Assembly (NCBI GenBank): GCA_025359205.1
Contig: JANYHD010000026.1
Coordinates: forward strand, 95,871 to 159,870
Direction: 5' to 3'
From: Gammaproteobacteria bacterium
GTDB lineage: Bacteria > Pseudomonadota > Gammaproteobacteria > Steroidobacterales > Steroidobacteraceae
DNA: 64,000 bases
The translations under genes were made by a program, and so were the position numbers. Each line of letters begins with the position of its first letter. Position 1 is the stretch's first letter. Shown here piece by piece: positions 8,510 through 17,082 of this stretch. The notes beneath the pieces were generated by a model that had not been told where the DNA came from, did no database searches, and was given only the letters and a program-made list of their open reading frames with translations.

Positions 8510-8791
8510 TTAAGACATTTCTTCAGGTGCCTTGGTATTCAGCACCAGGGCGTGGATGTCGCTATCCAGCAGTGAGGCCAGCGCTTCATTCACCAGCCGG
8601 TGCCGCTGCAGCAGCGTCTTCCCGGAAAACTGCTCAGACACGATCAGGAGCTTGAAGTGCCCCTTGCCGCCACCACCCACATGCCCGGCGTGCGCCGCAC
8701 TGTCGTCGCGTATCTCCAGCCGGATGGGGTGAAACGCATCCTGCACCACGGCGCGGATTCGTTCAACCCGGGAGGATTCGCCCGGACTCAA
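8510..8791 (-). CDS. bolA: BolA family protein
   Basis: 93 aa, close to the usual BolA length. The core HFKLLIVSEQFSGKTLLQRHRLVNEAL matches the BolA fold helix-turn region, and the segment AHAGHVGGGGKGHFK carries the histidines that in BolA proteins help bind [2Fe-2S] clusters with monothiol glutaredoxins. It acts in the cytoplasm in iron-sulfur trafficking and stress-dependent gene control (family knowledge). The start overlaps the end of yciB by 4 bp. The Gly-rich HVGGGGKGH stretch is slightly longer than in E. coli BolA. Confidence 0.9.
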   Translation of the reverse strand: MSPGESSRVERIRAVVQDAFHPIRLEIRDDSAAHAGHVGGGGKGHFKLLIVSEQFSGKTLLQRHRLVNEALASLLDSDIHALVLNTKAPEEMS

Positions 8792-9324
8792 GCGCTCCCC
8801 CGGTGCAACCAGAGCGCCTGCCCCATGGCCAGCGCCGCGAACGCGATGCTCAGGCCGAAGCCCTTGAAGTAGACCCAGGTCTGTTCACTGGCCGCGTGAG
8901 CCACGTAAAGATTGAGCGCGCCCAGGAGCAGGAAGGCAACCACCCACACGAGGTTGACGCGCAGCCAGCGTGCGCGCGACAGGCAGGTGCCCGGCGGCAG
9001 CGCCGGTTCAAGCATGCGCTGCACCAGCGGCGCGCTGCCCAGCCATTGGCTGCACAGAAAAGCCAGCGCCATCAGCCACAGCAGCAGCGTGGGCTTGATC
9101 TTCAGGAAGCGCGGATCGTGAAATGCCAGGGTGGCGCCGCCAAACACCAGTACCAGCACGGTGCTCAGCGCGTGCATGGCCGAGACGCGCCGCGCGTGCA
9201 GGTAGTCCGCTAATGCCAGCAGCACCATGGCGATCATGAGCACGGTGGTCGCCACGTAGATGCCGCCCAGTTTGTAGGCCAGCATGAACGCCGCCAGCGG
9301 CAGGAAATTCAACAGCGCACGCAT
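8788..9324 (-). CDS. yciB: YciB/IspZ inner-membrane septation protein
   Basis: About 178 aa. MRALLNFLPLAAFMLAYKLGGIYVATTVLMIA is the characteristic YciB N-terminus, followed by four more hydrophobic segments and the conserved FHDPRFLKIKPT and NLYVAHAASEQTWVYFKGFG motifs. Family members are inner-membrane proteins linked to cell envelope synthesis and septation. The ATG at 9324 is used; a TTG two codons upstream is possible. First gene of the yciB-bolA-ppiC operon, divergent from yciO with 44 bp between the starts. Confidence 0.93.
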   Translation of the reverse strand: MRALLNFLPLAAFMLAYKLGGIYVATTVLMIAMVLLALADYLHARRVSAMHALSTVLVLVFGGATLAFHDPRFLKIKPTLLLWLMALAFLCSQWLGSAPLVQRMLEPALPPGTCLSRARWLRVNLVWVVAFLLLGALNLYVAHAASEQTWVYFKGFGLSIAFAALAMGQALWLHRGSA

Positions 9325-9356
9325 CGGCAATAGGGTCCTTACTTGTTTCGGCCGCG

Positions 9357-9362
9357 TATATT
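9357..9362 (+). promoter_or_regulatory. -10-like hexamer 6 bases ahead of yciO
   Basis: TATATT ends six bases before the TTG start at 9369. No clear -35 or Shine-Dalgarno is visible. If used, the message would be leaderless with a non-AUG start, which is atypical, so this site is less certain than the similar ones at potF-like and trpS. Confidence 0.3.
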
Positions 9363-9368
9363 AGCCGC

Positions 9369-10001
9369 TTGAGCCAGTATTTCGAATTGCACCCGCAAAA
9401 TCCGCAGCTGCGACTGATCCGCCAGGCGGTGCAGATCCTGCGCGACGGCGGGCTGATTGCCTATCCAACTGACAGCTGCTACGCCCTCGGCTGCCATATC
9501 GGGGATAGCGAGGCACTGGAACGAATCAGGCGGATTCGCCAGGCCGACAAGCACCATCACTTCACCCTGGTCTGCCGTGACCTCGCCGAGATTGCACGTT
9601 ACGCGCGGGTCGACACCTGGCAGTTCCGCCTGCTCAAGGCCGCGACGCCCGGGCCCTTCACTTTCCTGCTGCAGGCAACGCGCGAGACGCCGCGCCGCCT
9701 GCAGCACCCGCAGCGGCGCACCATTGGCATCCGGGTGCCAGACCACGCCGTGGCGCGGGCGCTGCTGGCGGAACTGGGTGAGCCGATCATGAGCTCGACC
9801 CTGCTGCTGCCGGGCGAGGACGTGCCACTCACCGACGGCCACGAGATCCGCTCCCGCCTCGAACACCAGATCGATGTCGTGCTGGACTCGGGCAACTGCG
9901 GGCTCGACCCGACGACCGTGGTGGACCTGGCGGTGTCGCCGCCGGTAATCCTGCGCCGGGGACGTGGCCAGCTGCCTGGATTTCCGGCCCACGGAGCCTG
10001 A
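9369..10001 (+). CDS. yciO: YciO family protein (Sua5/TsaC paralogue)
   Basis: 210 aa. It matches YciO along its length: MSQYFELHPQNPQLRLI at the N-terminus, AYPTDSCYALGC, HHFTLVCRDLAEIARYA, TPGPFTFLLQAT, RRTIGIRVPDH and SSTLLLPGED. The MSQ N-terminus is the same as in known YciO proteins and supports the TTG at 9369. YciO shares the fold of threonylcarbamoyl-AMP synthase (TsaC), which acts in tRNA t6A synthesis; YciO itself has diverged and its cellular role is less clear. Located directly upstream of trpS, as in other gammaproteobacteria. Confidence 0.93.
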   Translation: MSQYFELHPQNPQLRLIRQAVQILRDGGLIAYPTDSCYALGCHIGDSEALERIRRIRQADKHHHFTLVCRDLAEIARYARVDTWQFRLLKAATPGPFTFLLQATRETPRRLQHPQRRTIGIRVPDHAVARALLAELGEPIMSSTLLLPGEDVPLTDGHEIRSRLEHQIDVVLDSGNCGLDPTTVVDLAVSPPVILRRGRGQLPGFPAHGA

Positions 10002-10022
10002 GACGGACGCAGGTCCGGCCCG

Positions 10023-10028
10023 TATAAT
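10023..10028 (+). promoter_or_regulatory. consensus -10 hexamer 8 bases ahead of trpS
   Basis: TATAAT, eight bases upstream of the trpS ATG at 10037. The leader would be two bases or less. No Shine-Dalgarno is visible in the eight intervening bases. Confidence 0.45.
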
Positions 10029-10036
10029 GCCGACGG

Positions 10037-11251
10037 ATGAGTTCTGCTCCGCAAGCCCGGCGCGTGCTATCCGGTATGCGCCCGACCGGCCAGTTGCACC
10101 TGGGCAACTACCACGGCGCACTGCGCAACTGGGTCGACCTGCAGTACCAGTACGAGTGCTATTTCTTCGTCGCCGATTGGCATGCGCTGACGACGGGTTA
10201 TGACAACACCACCGAACTGCAGGAGATGATCCACGAGATGGTCATCGACTGGCTGGCGGCCGGCTTGAACCCGGGCGTCGCGACGTTGTTCGTGCAATCA
10301 CACGTGCCGGAGCACGCTGAACTGCATCTGCTGCTGTCGATGATCACACCACTCGGCTGGCTCGAGCGCGTGCCGAGCTACAAGGACCAGCAGGAGCAGC
10401 TGCGCGAGAAGGACCTGGCGACCTACGGGTTCCTGGGTTACCCGCTGCTGCAGAGCGCCGACATCCTCATCTATCGTCCCGCGCTCGTTCCGGTCGGCGA
10501 GGACCAGGTGGCGCACGTCGAATTCACGCGCGAAGTCGCGCGCCGCTTCAACAACCTCTACGGCCAGGAACCCGACTTCGAAGCCAAGGCCGAGCGCGCG
10601 ATCAAGGAGCTGGGCGGGCGCAACATCACGCTCTACCGGCAGCTGCGCAAGCAGTTCCAGGAGAAGGGCGAGCCGGCGGCACTTGAGCGGGCCCGCAACC
10701 TCGTGAGCGGCAACACCCGCATCACCGTGGCCGACCGCGAGCGGCTGCTCGGCTACCTCGAGGGCACGAGCGTGAGCATCCTGCCCGAACCGCAGGTGCT
10801 ACTGACTGCGACGCCGAAGGTACCGGGGCTCGACGGCCGCAAGATGTCGAAATCCTATGGCAATACCATCGGGCTGCGCGAGGACCCGGACAGCGTGGCA
10901 CGCAAGCTCAAGGTCATGCAGACCGACCCGGCGCGCGTGCGACGCAGCGATCCGGGCGACCCGGATAAATGCCCGGTGTTCGACCTGCACCGCATTTACT
11001 CGGACGAGAAGACGCGCGAGTGGGCCAGTGCCGGTTGCCGCAGCGCCGGCATTGGCTGCCTCGAATGCAAACAGCCGTTGATCGAAAAGGTGGTCGCCGA
11101 AGTGACCGGCATGCGCGAACGCGCGAAGGACTACCAGGATCACCCCGATCTGGTTAAGAATCTGGTGGCCGAGGGCGCCGAGAAGGCGCGCGAATCCGCG
11201 CGGCACACGCTCGATGACGTGCGCCGCGCCATGCACCTGCGCAGCGAATGA
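10037..11251 (+). CDS. trpS: tryptophanyl-tRNA synthetase, long form
   Basis: 404 aa class I aminoacyl-tRNA synthetase that charges tRNA-Trp. The ATP-binding HIGH-type motif is HLGN (residues 21-24) after the signature SGMRPTGQL, GEDQ lies at 154-157, and the KMSKS loop at 269-273. It is about 70 residues longer than the E. coli enzyme because of an insertion between about residues 180 and 252 (acidic start, then QLRKQFQEKGEPAALERAR), a feature of some gammaproteobacterial TrpS proteins. Its stop overlaps the scpA start (ATGA), so synthetase and condensin-loader genes are translationally coupled. Confidence 0.97.
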   Translation: MSSAPQARRVLSGMRPTGQLHLGNYHGALRNWVDLQYQYECYFFVADWHALTTGYDNTTELQEMIHEMVIDWLAAGLNPGVATLFVQSHVPEHAELHLLLSMITPLGWLERVPSYKDQQEQLREKDLATYGFLGYPLLQSADILIYRPALVPVGEDQVAHVEFTREVARRFNNLYGQEPDFEAKAERAIKELGGRNITLYRQLRKQFQEKGEPAALERARNLVSGNTRITVADRERLLGYLEGTSVSILPEPQVLLTATPKVPGLDGRKMSKSYGNTIGLREDPDSVARKLKVMQTDPARVRRSDPGDPDKCPVFDLHRIYSDEKTREWASAGCRSAGIGCLECKQPLIEKVVAEVTGMRERAKDYQDHPDLVKNLVAEGAEKARESARHTLDDVRRAMHLRSE

Positions 11252-12156
11252 GCAAACCTGATCTCAAAGTCGTGGTCTCCAATCCGCCGCCGCCGGTGGT
11301 GGTTACGCCGGCGCCCGAGCAGGCCGAGATGCCCTTCGCCATCGTCAATGGCGAGCCGGTCACGCACATGCCGCGCGATCTGTACATTCCGCCGCAGGCG
11401 CTCGAGGTCTTCCTCGAGGCCTTCGAGGGGCCGCTCGACCTGCTGCTGTACCTGATCCGCCGCCAGAATCTCGATGTACTCGACATCCCGATCGCGGAGA
11501 TCACTCGCCAGTACATGCGCTACATCGAGCTGATGCAGGACCTGCAGCTCGAACTGGCCGGCGAATACCTGGTCATGGCCGCCACGCTGGCCGAGATCAA
11601 GTCGCGCATGTTGCTGCCGCGGCCCGCGAGCGCCACCGACGGCGAGCAAGATCCGCGCGCCGAGCTGGTGCGCCGGCTGCAGGAGTACGAGCGCTTCAAG
11701 CGCGCCGCGAGCGATGTTGACGTGCTGCCGCGGCTCGAGCGCGATGTGTTCCAGGCCAGCGCCGAACTGCGCGACCGGCCGGTGGCGCGGGTGTTGCCGC
11801 AGGTCACGCTGCGCGAGATGCTGCTGGCGTTTCGCGACGTGGCCACGCGCTCGCAGATGTTCGCGCATCATCACGTGCAGCGCGAAGCGCTCTCGGTGCG
11901 CGAGCGCATGAGCAGCGTGCTGGCCGCGCTCGAGCAGGGCGAGTTCGTCGATTTCGTACGGCTGTTTGCCCCGCAGGAAGGGCGCATGGGCGTAACGGTG
12001 ACTTTCGTGGCGATACTCGAACTGTTGCGCGAGGGCCTCGTCGAAATTGTGCAGACCGAGGCCCTGGCGCCGCTGCACGTGCGCCGCGCCCCGCCAGTGC
12101 GTACACTGCAGCTGGTGCCCGGTATGGACCAGGACGAGACCCCGAGCAGCACATGA
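11248..12156 (+). CDS. scpA: segregation and condensation protein A
   Basis: 302 aa kleisin that bridges the SMC heads together with ScpB. The N-terminal FEGPLDLLLYLIRRQNLDVLDIP and the helical stretch LAGEYLVMAATLAEIKSRMLLPRP are diagnostic; the C-terminal winged-helix part covers about residues 215-275. The first 50 residues are Pro/Val-rich and probably disordered. Start and stop both overlap the neighbours (trpS, scpB) by ATGA. In gammaproteobacteria that use MukBEF, scpAB is often lacking, so its presence argues against an enterobacterial host. Confidence 0.96.
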   Translation: MSKPDLKVVVSNPPPPVVVTPAPEQAEMPFAIVNGEPVTHMPRDLYIPPQALEVFLEAFEGPLDLLLYLIRRQNLDVLDIPIAEITRQYMRYIELMQDLQLELAGEYLVMAATLAEIKSRMLLPRPASATDGEQDPRAELVRRLQEYERFKRAASDVDVLPRLERDVFQASAELRDRPVARVLPQVTLREMLLAFRDVATRSQMFAHHHVQREALSVRERMSSVLAALEQGEFVDFVRLFAPQEGRMGVTVTFVAILELLREGLVEIVQTEALAPLHVRRAPPVRTLQLVPGMDQDETPSST

Positions 12157-12869
12157 ACGAACAATACATCCGGAACGTGGTGGAGGCGGGACTGCTGGCG
12201 GCCGGCCGCTCACTCGGCCTCGAGGAGCTGGCGGCACTGTTTGGCGAATCCGAGCGCCCCGGCACCGCCGCCATTCGTGCCAGCCTGGTGCAGCTCGAGC
12301 AGGAATACGCCGCGCGCGCACTGGAGCTCAAGGAAACCGCGAGCGGCGTGCGCATCCAGGTGCGGCGCGAATTTGCGACCGAGGTATCGCGGCTGTGGCC
12401 GGAGCGCCCGCGGCGCTACTCGCGCGCCTTGCTGGAAACGCTGGCGCTGATCGCCTATCGCCAACCGATCACGCGCGCCGAGATCGAGGCCGTGCGCGGC
12501 GTGGCCGTGAATCCCGACATCATCCGCACGCTGCTCGAGCGCAACTGGGTGCGCGTAGTCGGGCATCGCGAGCTGCCGGGCCGCCCCGAGTTGCTCGGCA
12601 CGGCGCGAGAATTTCTTGATTATTTCGGGCTGCGCAGCGTCGATGAATTGCCGCCGCTGGCGCAGTTGCGCGGCCTGGATGAGATCGACCCGCAGCTGGT
12701 GCTGCCTGTGGGGCCGGATGCAGAGGCCACCGGAGCAACAGCTGACAGTGAGCCCGTAGCGCAAGTCACCGATGACCTGGGTGACGCGGATGATGAGCCG
12801 GCGCTTGCGCAGCAGTCGTCCGCTGCCGCAGCCGGACTGGTTGCCGCCGGCCCTGCCTGCGAAGACTAG
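12153..12869 (+). CDS. scpB: segregation and condensation protein B
   Basis: 238 aa, two winged-helix domains. Recognisable stretches are VVEAGLLAAGRSLGLEELAALF at the N-terminus, RYSRALLETLALIAYRQPITRAEIEAVRG in the second domain and FLDYFGLRSVDELPPL at the end of the core. The last 60 residues are acidic and low in complexity. It forms a dimer that joins ScpA and SMC in chromosome segregation. Translationally coupled to scpA; the next gene begins 7 bp after its stop. Confidence 0.96.
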   Translation: MNEQYIRNVVEAGLLAAGRSLGLEELAALFGESERPGTAAIRASLVQLEQEYAARALELKETASGVRIQVRREFATEVSRLWPERPRRYSRALLETLALIAYRQPITRAEIEAVRGVAVNPDIIRTLLERNWVRVVGHRELPGRPELLGTAREFLDYFGLRSVDELPPLAQLRGLDEIDPQLVLPVGPDAEATGATADSEPVAQVTDDLGDADDEPALAQQSSAAAAGLVAAGPACED

Positions 12870-12876
12870 CCAGCAT

Positions 12877-13665
12877 ATGGCGCGCGCGAGCGGCGCCGAG
12901 CGCCTGCAAAAGGTGCTCTCACAGCTGGGCGTGGCCTCGCGGCGCGAGGCTGAGCTGTGGATCCGGGCAGGGCGCCTCACGATCAACGGCCGCGCTGCGA
13001 CCCTGGGTGCCAAGGTGGAGCCAGGCGACCAGCTGCGGCTCGACGGACGGCTGATCCGCCAGCAGCGCGCGGATCGCGCGCTGCCCGTACTCATCTGCCA
13101 TCGCTCCCCGGGCATTGCATTGTTGCCTGACGCCACTGGCTCGGAATCCGTGGCCGGTGGCCTGCCGCGCCGCATTGGCACGCGCTTCATGAGCATCAGC
13201 CCGCTGCCGCAGATCGATGGCGGACTCGAACTCCTCAGCGCCGATGGCGGACTCGCGGGCCGCCTGCAGCGCGCCGTGCGCGCACATGTGCTGGTCTACA
13301 GCCTGCGCGTGCGCGGCGAACTCAGCAGCATCCAGGAGGAGGGGATCCGCGCCGGGCACCTCGATCGTGGCACGGCCCTCAAGGTATTGGCGATCGCCCC
13401 CGCCGGCGGCGCCGGCAGCAATCACTGGTACCAGGTCGATACCCTGGGGGCGAGCGGCAACGACCTGCGCCAGCTGATAGAACGACAGGGCGCAACCGTC
13501 AGTCGCCTCATGCGTATACGAATAGGTACGCTCCAGCTTGAACGCTCGCTCCCGCGGGGCCGCTGGCGCGAACTCACGCCCGAAGAGGTCACCGCGCTGC
13601 TGAACCCGGCCCCGTCGGCGGATACACCGTCCGCGGCGCCTGGCAATCCAGGCTCCGGCCAGTGA
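12877..13665 (+). CDS. RluB/RsuA-family protein lacking the catalytic aspartate
   Basis: 262 aa. An S4 RNA-binding domain (residues 8-60, ERLQKVLSQLGVASRREAE) is followed by an RsuA/RluB-like domain that aligns end to end with RluB, including DGGLAGRL and the C-terminal SRLMRIRIGTLQLERSLPRGRW. The catalytic segment that reads GRLDVNTCG in RluB is SPLPQIDGG here, so the active-site Asp is Pro111. The RNA-contact motif GRNREVRRL is also changed (SGNDLRQLI). It is in the classic rluB position after scpB. The ATG at 12877 is used; upstream in-frame codons overlap scpB. Either the 23S rRNA uridine is modified by another enzyme, or this protein now only binds RNA. The last 77 bp overlap the convergent yciK gene. 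Confidence 0.85.
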   Translation: MARASGAERLQKVLSQLGVASRREAELWIRAGRLTINGRAATLGAKVEPGDQLRLDGRLIRQQRADRALPVLICHRSPGIALLPDATGSESVAGGLPRRIGTRFMSISPLPQIDGGLELLSADGGLAGRLQRAVRAHVLVYSLRVRGELSSIQEEGIRAGHLDRGTALKVLAIAPAGGAGSNHWYQVDTLGASGNDLRQLIERQGATVSRLMRIRIGTLQLERSLPRGRWRELTPEEVTALLNPAPSADTPSAAPGNPGSGQ

Positions 13666-14410
13666 CTCCGCAACTCTCGGGACCCAACAACCATAGGTAG
13701 GGGCCGACTATGAGAGCCGGGTCGGTCGGCTGCGCCGGGTCTTCGCCGGGGAAGGCCTGCCGCCGCATGCGCGTGCGCGTGGGTCCGGGATTCACGGCAT
13801 TCACGCGCACGGAGGAGTTCCCGGACAGTTCGTCCGCCAGCACCTGGCTTAGTCCCTCGACCCCGAACTTGGACACGGCATAGGCGGCCCAGTTGGCCCG
13901 CCCACGGCGACCCACGCTGCTGCTGGTGAAAATCAGCGACGCATCGGCCGAGGCACGCAGTGCAGGCATCAGCACCTTCGTCAGTGCAAACGCGGCCGTG
14001 AGATTGACGTGCAGCACACGCACCCAGCTTTGCATGTCGACATGCTCGATGGGCGCGAGCGTGCCGAGCAGCGCGGCGTTGTGCACCAGCCCGTCGAGCC
14101 TGCCGTAACGTTCGTGCACCGCCGCGGCCAGTCGCTCGTAGTCGGGGGCAAGTGCCCGCTCGAGATCGAGCGGAGCAATGCTCGCCTCAGCGGCGGGCCC
14201 AGCCGGTGTCGCCAGCGCAGCAATTTCCGCGTGCAGGGATTCGAGCCGCTTGACGGTGCGTCCGATGAGCACGAGCTGCGCGCCGAGTCTTGCGGCCGCC
14301 AGAGCGAGCACCCGCCCGATGCCATCGCCCGCGCCCGTGATGGCAATCACCCGCTCGCGCAGCAGCCCATCTGGCGCTGCGTATTGGCGAATTTCAATTT
14401 CGTTCAGCAT
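13589..14410 (-). CDS. yciK: YciK family short-chain dehydrogenase
   Basis: 273 aa SDR. NAD(P)-binding TGAGDGIGR near the N-terminus, HNAALLG in strand 4, catalytic FTSSSVG, and YAVSK for Tyr/Lys. The sequence follows E. coli YciK closely (GRRGRANWAAYAVSKFG, VNPGPTRTRMRRQAFPGEDP), which supports the name; the physiological substrate is unknown. Last gene of a ubiG-gph-rmuC-yciK operon, 27 bp after rmuC. Its 3' end runs 77 bp into the rluB-like gene on the other strand. Confidence 0.92.
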   Translation of the reverse strand: MLNEIEIRQYAAPDGLLRERVIAITGAGDGIGRVLALAAARLGAQLVLIGRTVKRLESLHAEIAALATPAGPAAEASIAPLDLERALAPDYERLAAAVHERYGRLDGLVHNAALLGTLAPIEHVDMQSWVRVLHVNLTAAFALTKVLMPALRASADASLIFTSSSVGRRGRANWAAYAVSKFGVEGLSQVLADELSGNSSVRVNAVNPGPTRTRMRRQAFPGEDPAQPTDPALIVGPYLWLLGPESCGVTGRSLDCQAPRTVYPPTGPGSAAR

Positions 14411-14437
14411 GGGCGGGGCTACAGCTGCTACCGGGGC

Positions 14438-15658
14438 TTACTGGGGCGTGGGCGGTTCGACCGGCGGCTGGTCGTCCGGATGGAGATTGACGGTGCGCAC
14501 CAGCCGATCCACCGGTTCGATTGCAGGCAGGGGCTCGCCGCTGACGGCACCGAGCTCGGTGAACTTGCGGGCCTGCGGCAGCACCTGCCGCTCGAGCGAT
14601 CCGATCGCGCTGTTGTAGGCGTCGACCGCGCTGCTGAGCCGCTGGCCGGCGCGATCGAGGTGCCCGACGAAACTGCCCAGCCGGCGGTGCAGGTCCTGTC
14701 CCAGCTCGAGAATGCGCGCGGCGTGCTCGGCCACCACCGACTGACGCCAGCCATAGGCAACCGCTTTGAACAACGCGATGAGCGTAGAGGGGGTCGCCAG
14801 AATAATGCCCTGGCGCATTGCGTTTTCCAGCAGCTCCGGCCGCTCGGCGAGCGCAGCGCTCAGGAACTGGTCGCCCGGCAGGAACAGCACTGCGAATTCC
14901 GGGCTCTTCTTGAACTGGCTCCAGTAAGCCTTGCTGGCGAGTTCGCGCACGCGCGCCTCGACCTGCTGCGCGTGGCGCGCCAGCGCCGCCGCGCGCGCCT
15001 CGTCGGTGGTGGCTTCGATCGCATCGAGATAGGCATCGAGCGGCGTCTTGGCATCGACCACCAGGTCGCGCCCTTCCGGCATGCGCACGATCAGGTCCGG
15101 CCGCAACAGGCCCTCGGCGCCGGCGACGCTCGCCTGTTCGGTGAAGTCGCAGTGTTCGGACATGCCGGCCACCTCGACCACGCGGCGCAGCGTCAGCTCG
15201 CCCCAGCGCCCGCGCACTTCGGGGCGGCGCAATGCGCCAACCAGGTTGCGTGTCTCGCGCTGCAGCGCGCTCTGTCCCAGCGTCAGCTGTTCGATCTGGG
15301 TGCGCAGGCTCGTGAAGGCATCGCGCCGCTCCCGTTCGATGCCCTGCAGCTGCTGTTCGGTCTTCTCCAGCGCTTTTGCGATCGGCTCGACCAGATGCGC
15401 GAGCGCCGTCTCGCGCTCGCGCAGCGCCGCCTGCGCGCTGACCTGTTCGCGTGCGAATGATTCGCGCGCCAGCTTGAGGAACATATCGGAGTTGTTGCGC
15501 AGCGCGCCGTTGGCCACGTCGGCAAAGCTGGCGCCGAGCTTCGCCTCCATCTCGGCCGCCGCCTGGCGCTGCCGGCGCATCAGCCACCACGCGACCAGCA
15601 GGGCGGTCGCTCCGCCGAACACCAGCCCAATGATCAGTGGCAGTACACCAGCATCCAT
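14438..15658 (-). CDS. rmuC: RmuC family DNA recombination protein
   Basis: 406 aa. One N-terminal membrane segment (LPLIIGLVFGGATALLVAWWL) is followed by a long coiled coil (about residues 40-150) and the RmuC nuclease-like core (RGRWGELTLRRVVEVAGM ... DLVVDAKTPLDAYLDA ... FAVLFLPGDQFLSAAL ... ATPSTLIALFKAVAYGW). RmuC limits inversions at short inverted repeats; the core resembles restriction endonuclease folds. The start ATG overlaps the gph stop by one base (TGATG). The C-terminal tail is Pro-rich. Confidence 0.94.
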   Translation of the reverse strand: MDAGVLPLIIGLVFGGATALLVAWWLMRRQRQAAAEMEAKLGASFADVANGALRNNSDMFLKLARESFAREQVSAQAALRERETALAHLVEPIAKALEKTEQQLQGIERERRDAFTSLRTQIEQLTLGQSALQRETRNLVGALRRPEVRGRWGELTLRRVVEVAGMSEHCDFTEQASVAGAEGLLRPDLIVRMPEGRDLVVDAKTPLDAYLDAIEATTDEARAAALARHAQQVEARVRELASKAYWSQFKKSPEFAVLFLPGDQFLSAALAERPELLENAMRQGIILATPSTLIALFKAVAYGWRQSVVAEHAARILELGQDLHRRLGSFVGHLDRAGQRLSSAVDAYNSAIGSLERQVLPQARKFTELGAVSGEPLPAIEPVDRLVRTVNLHPDDQPPVEPPTPQ

Positions 15659-16362
15659 CAGGAGACGTCCCCATTTATGGCGTTACTCCGGCGGAGGCGC
15701 AGCCAGGGCAGCAGGTCCTGCGGCTTATCGAGCCAGCCCGCCACGGGCCAGCTCTCGGGCTGCTCCGCTTCATTCAGGTAACCGTAGCGCGCCCCCAGCG
15801 GCACCATGCCGGCGGCGCGCGCGGCCTGTACGTCGCGCAAGGCATCACCGACGTAGACACAGTCGGCGGCCGGCACGCCGATGCGTTCTGCGGCGAGCAG
15901 CAGCGGGTCCGGGTGCGGTTTGCGCACCTTCAAAGTGTCGCCACTCACGACGCAGGCGGCCCGCGTGCGCAGGCCCAGTGCATCGAGCAGCGGCTCGGTG
16001 AGCCAGCCGGCCTTGTTGGTGATGATGCCCCAGGGCAGGGCGTGTGCCTCGAGCGTCGCCAGCACCTGCTCGAAGCCCGGGAACAGCCGGGTGTGCACGG
16101 CCACGGCCGCACTGTAATGGTCCAGGAAGCGCAACCGCAGCGCTTCAAAGCCGGCGCTGCCCACTTCAAATTCAGGAAAACCGGTGTGCACGACGGCGAT
16201 CGCGCCGGTGGAGACGTGCGGCCGAACGGTGGCCAGGCTGAGCGCCGCGCGCCGCTCCTCGGCGAGCAGCACATTGAGCGCCGCGGTCAGGTCGGGTGCG
16301 GTATCAAGCAGCGTGCCATCGAGATCGAACAGCGCTGCAGCCGCGAGCGCGGTTGTGTTCAA
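15658..16362 (-). CDS. gph: phosphoglycolate phosphatase (HAD family)
   Basis: 234 aa HAD phosphatase. Motif I FDLDGTLLDTAPD carries the nucleophile Asp, motif II is GIITNKAGW, and motif III/IV is RKPHPDPLLLAAERIG ... CVYVGDALRDVQAARAAGM. Gph removes 2-phosphoglycolate formed from DNA repair and oxygenase side reactions. Its start overlaps the ubiG stop by 4 bp; ubiG-gph is a conserved gammaproteobacterial pair. Confidence 0.93.
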   Translation of the reverse strand: MNTTALAAAALFDLDGTLLDTAPDLTAALNVLLAEERRAALSLATVRPHVSTGAIAVVHTGFPEFEVGSAGFEALRLRFLDHYSAAVAVHTRLFPGFEQVLATLEAHALPWGIITNKAGWLTEPLLDALGLRTRAACVVSGDTLKVRKPHPDPLLLAAERIGVPAADCVYVGDALRDVQAARAAGMVPLGARYGYLNEAEQPESWPVAGWLDKPQDLLPWLRLRRSNAINGDVS

Positions 16363-17075
16363 GCCGCCACCTCTGGCTGCGAGAAATGCGCCAGGTAGTT
16401 GATGTCCACGCGCGTACCGAGGTGCGCGCGGCGCGTGAACGGGTTGTAGTCGAGTCCGGTCACAGCCTGCAATTCGAGCCCGGCGGCGCGTGCTGCGCGC
16501 GCCAGTTCGGCGGGCCGGATCAGGCGCGCGTACTCGTGCGTGCCGCGTGGCACCAGCCGCAACAGGTATTCAGCCGCGACGATGGCGCCGAAAAAAGCCT
16601 GCGGCGTGCGATTGATGGTCGAGATGAACAGCGCCCCGCCCGGGCGCAGCAGGCGCGCCAGCTCGGCCACCAGCGCGGCCGGGTCCGGCACATGTTCAGC
16701 GAGCTCCATGCAGCACACGACATCGAAGCTGCCTGGCGCGGTGGCCGCGAGCGCGGCCGCCGACTGCACACGGTACTCGGGGGCGCGCGCCAGGCCGGCC
16801 GCATGCAATTGCGCCACCTGGATCATGGCCGGCGACAGGTCTACGCCAGTCACATCCGCACCGAGTTGCGCCAGCGCTTCGCACAGCAGCCCGCCACCGC
16901 AGCCCACGTCTGCCACACGGGCACCCGCGAGCCTGGCGCGCGCCGCGATGAACGCGGTCCGCACTGGATTGAGGCTGTGCAGCGTGTGCAACGGGCCGGC
17001 TGCATCCCAATATTGGTGCGCGACGGACTCGAATTTCGCCAGTTCCGCCGTGTCCAGGTTTGCCGCCTTGCCCAT
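16359..17075 (-). CDS. ubiG: UbiG O-methyltransferase of ubiquinone synthesis
   Basis: 238 aa class I SAM-dependent methyltransferase. N-terminal ELAKFESVAHQYWDAAGPLHTLHSLNPVR is the UbiG signature; the SAM site reads ADVGCGGGLLCEALAQLGA followed by GVDLSP, and FISTINRTPQAFFGAIVAAEYLL is the conserved C-terminal part. It does both O-methylation steps of ubiquinone synthesis. First gene of the minus-strand ubiG-gph-rmuC-yciK operon, divergent from gyrA with 97 bp between starts. Confidence 0.96.
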   Translation of the reverse strand: MGKAANLDTAELAKFESVAHQYWDAAGPLHTLHSLNPVRTAFIAARARLAGARVADVGCGGGLLCEALAQLGADVTGVDLSPAMIQVAQLHAAGLARAPEYRVQSAAALAATAPGSFDVVCCMELAEHVPDPAALVAELARLLRPGGALFISTINRTPQAFFGAIVAAEYLLRLVPRGTHEYARLIRPAELARAARAAGLELQAVTGLDYNPFTRRAHLGTRVDINYLAHFSQPEVAA

Positions 17076-17082
17076 CCTCTGC

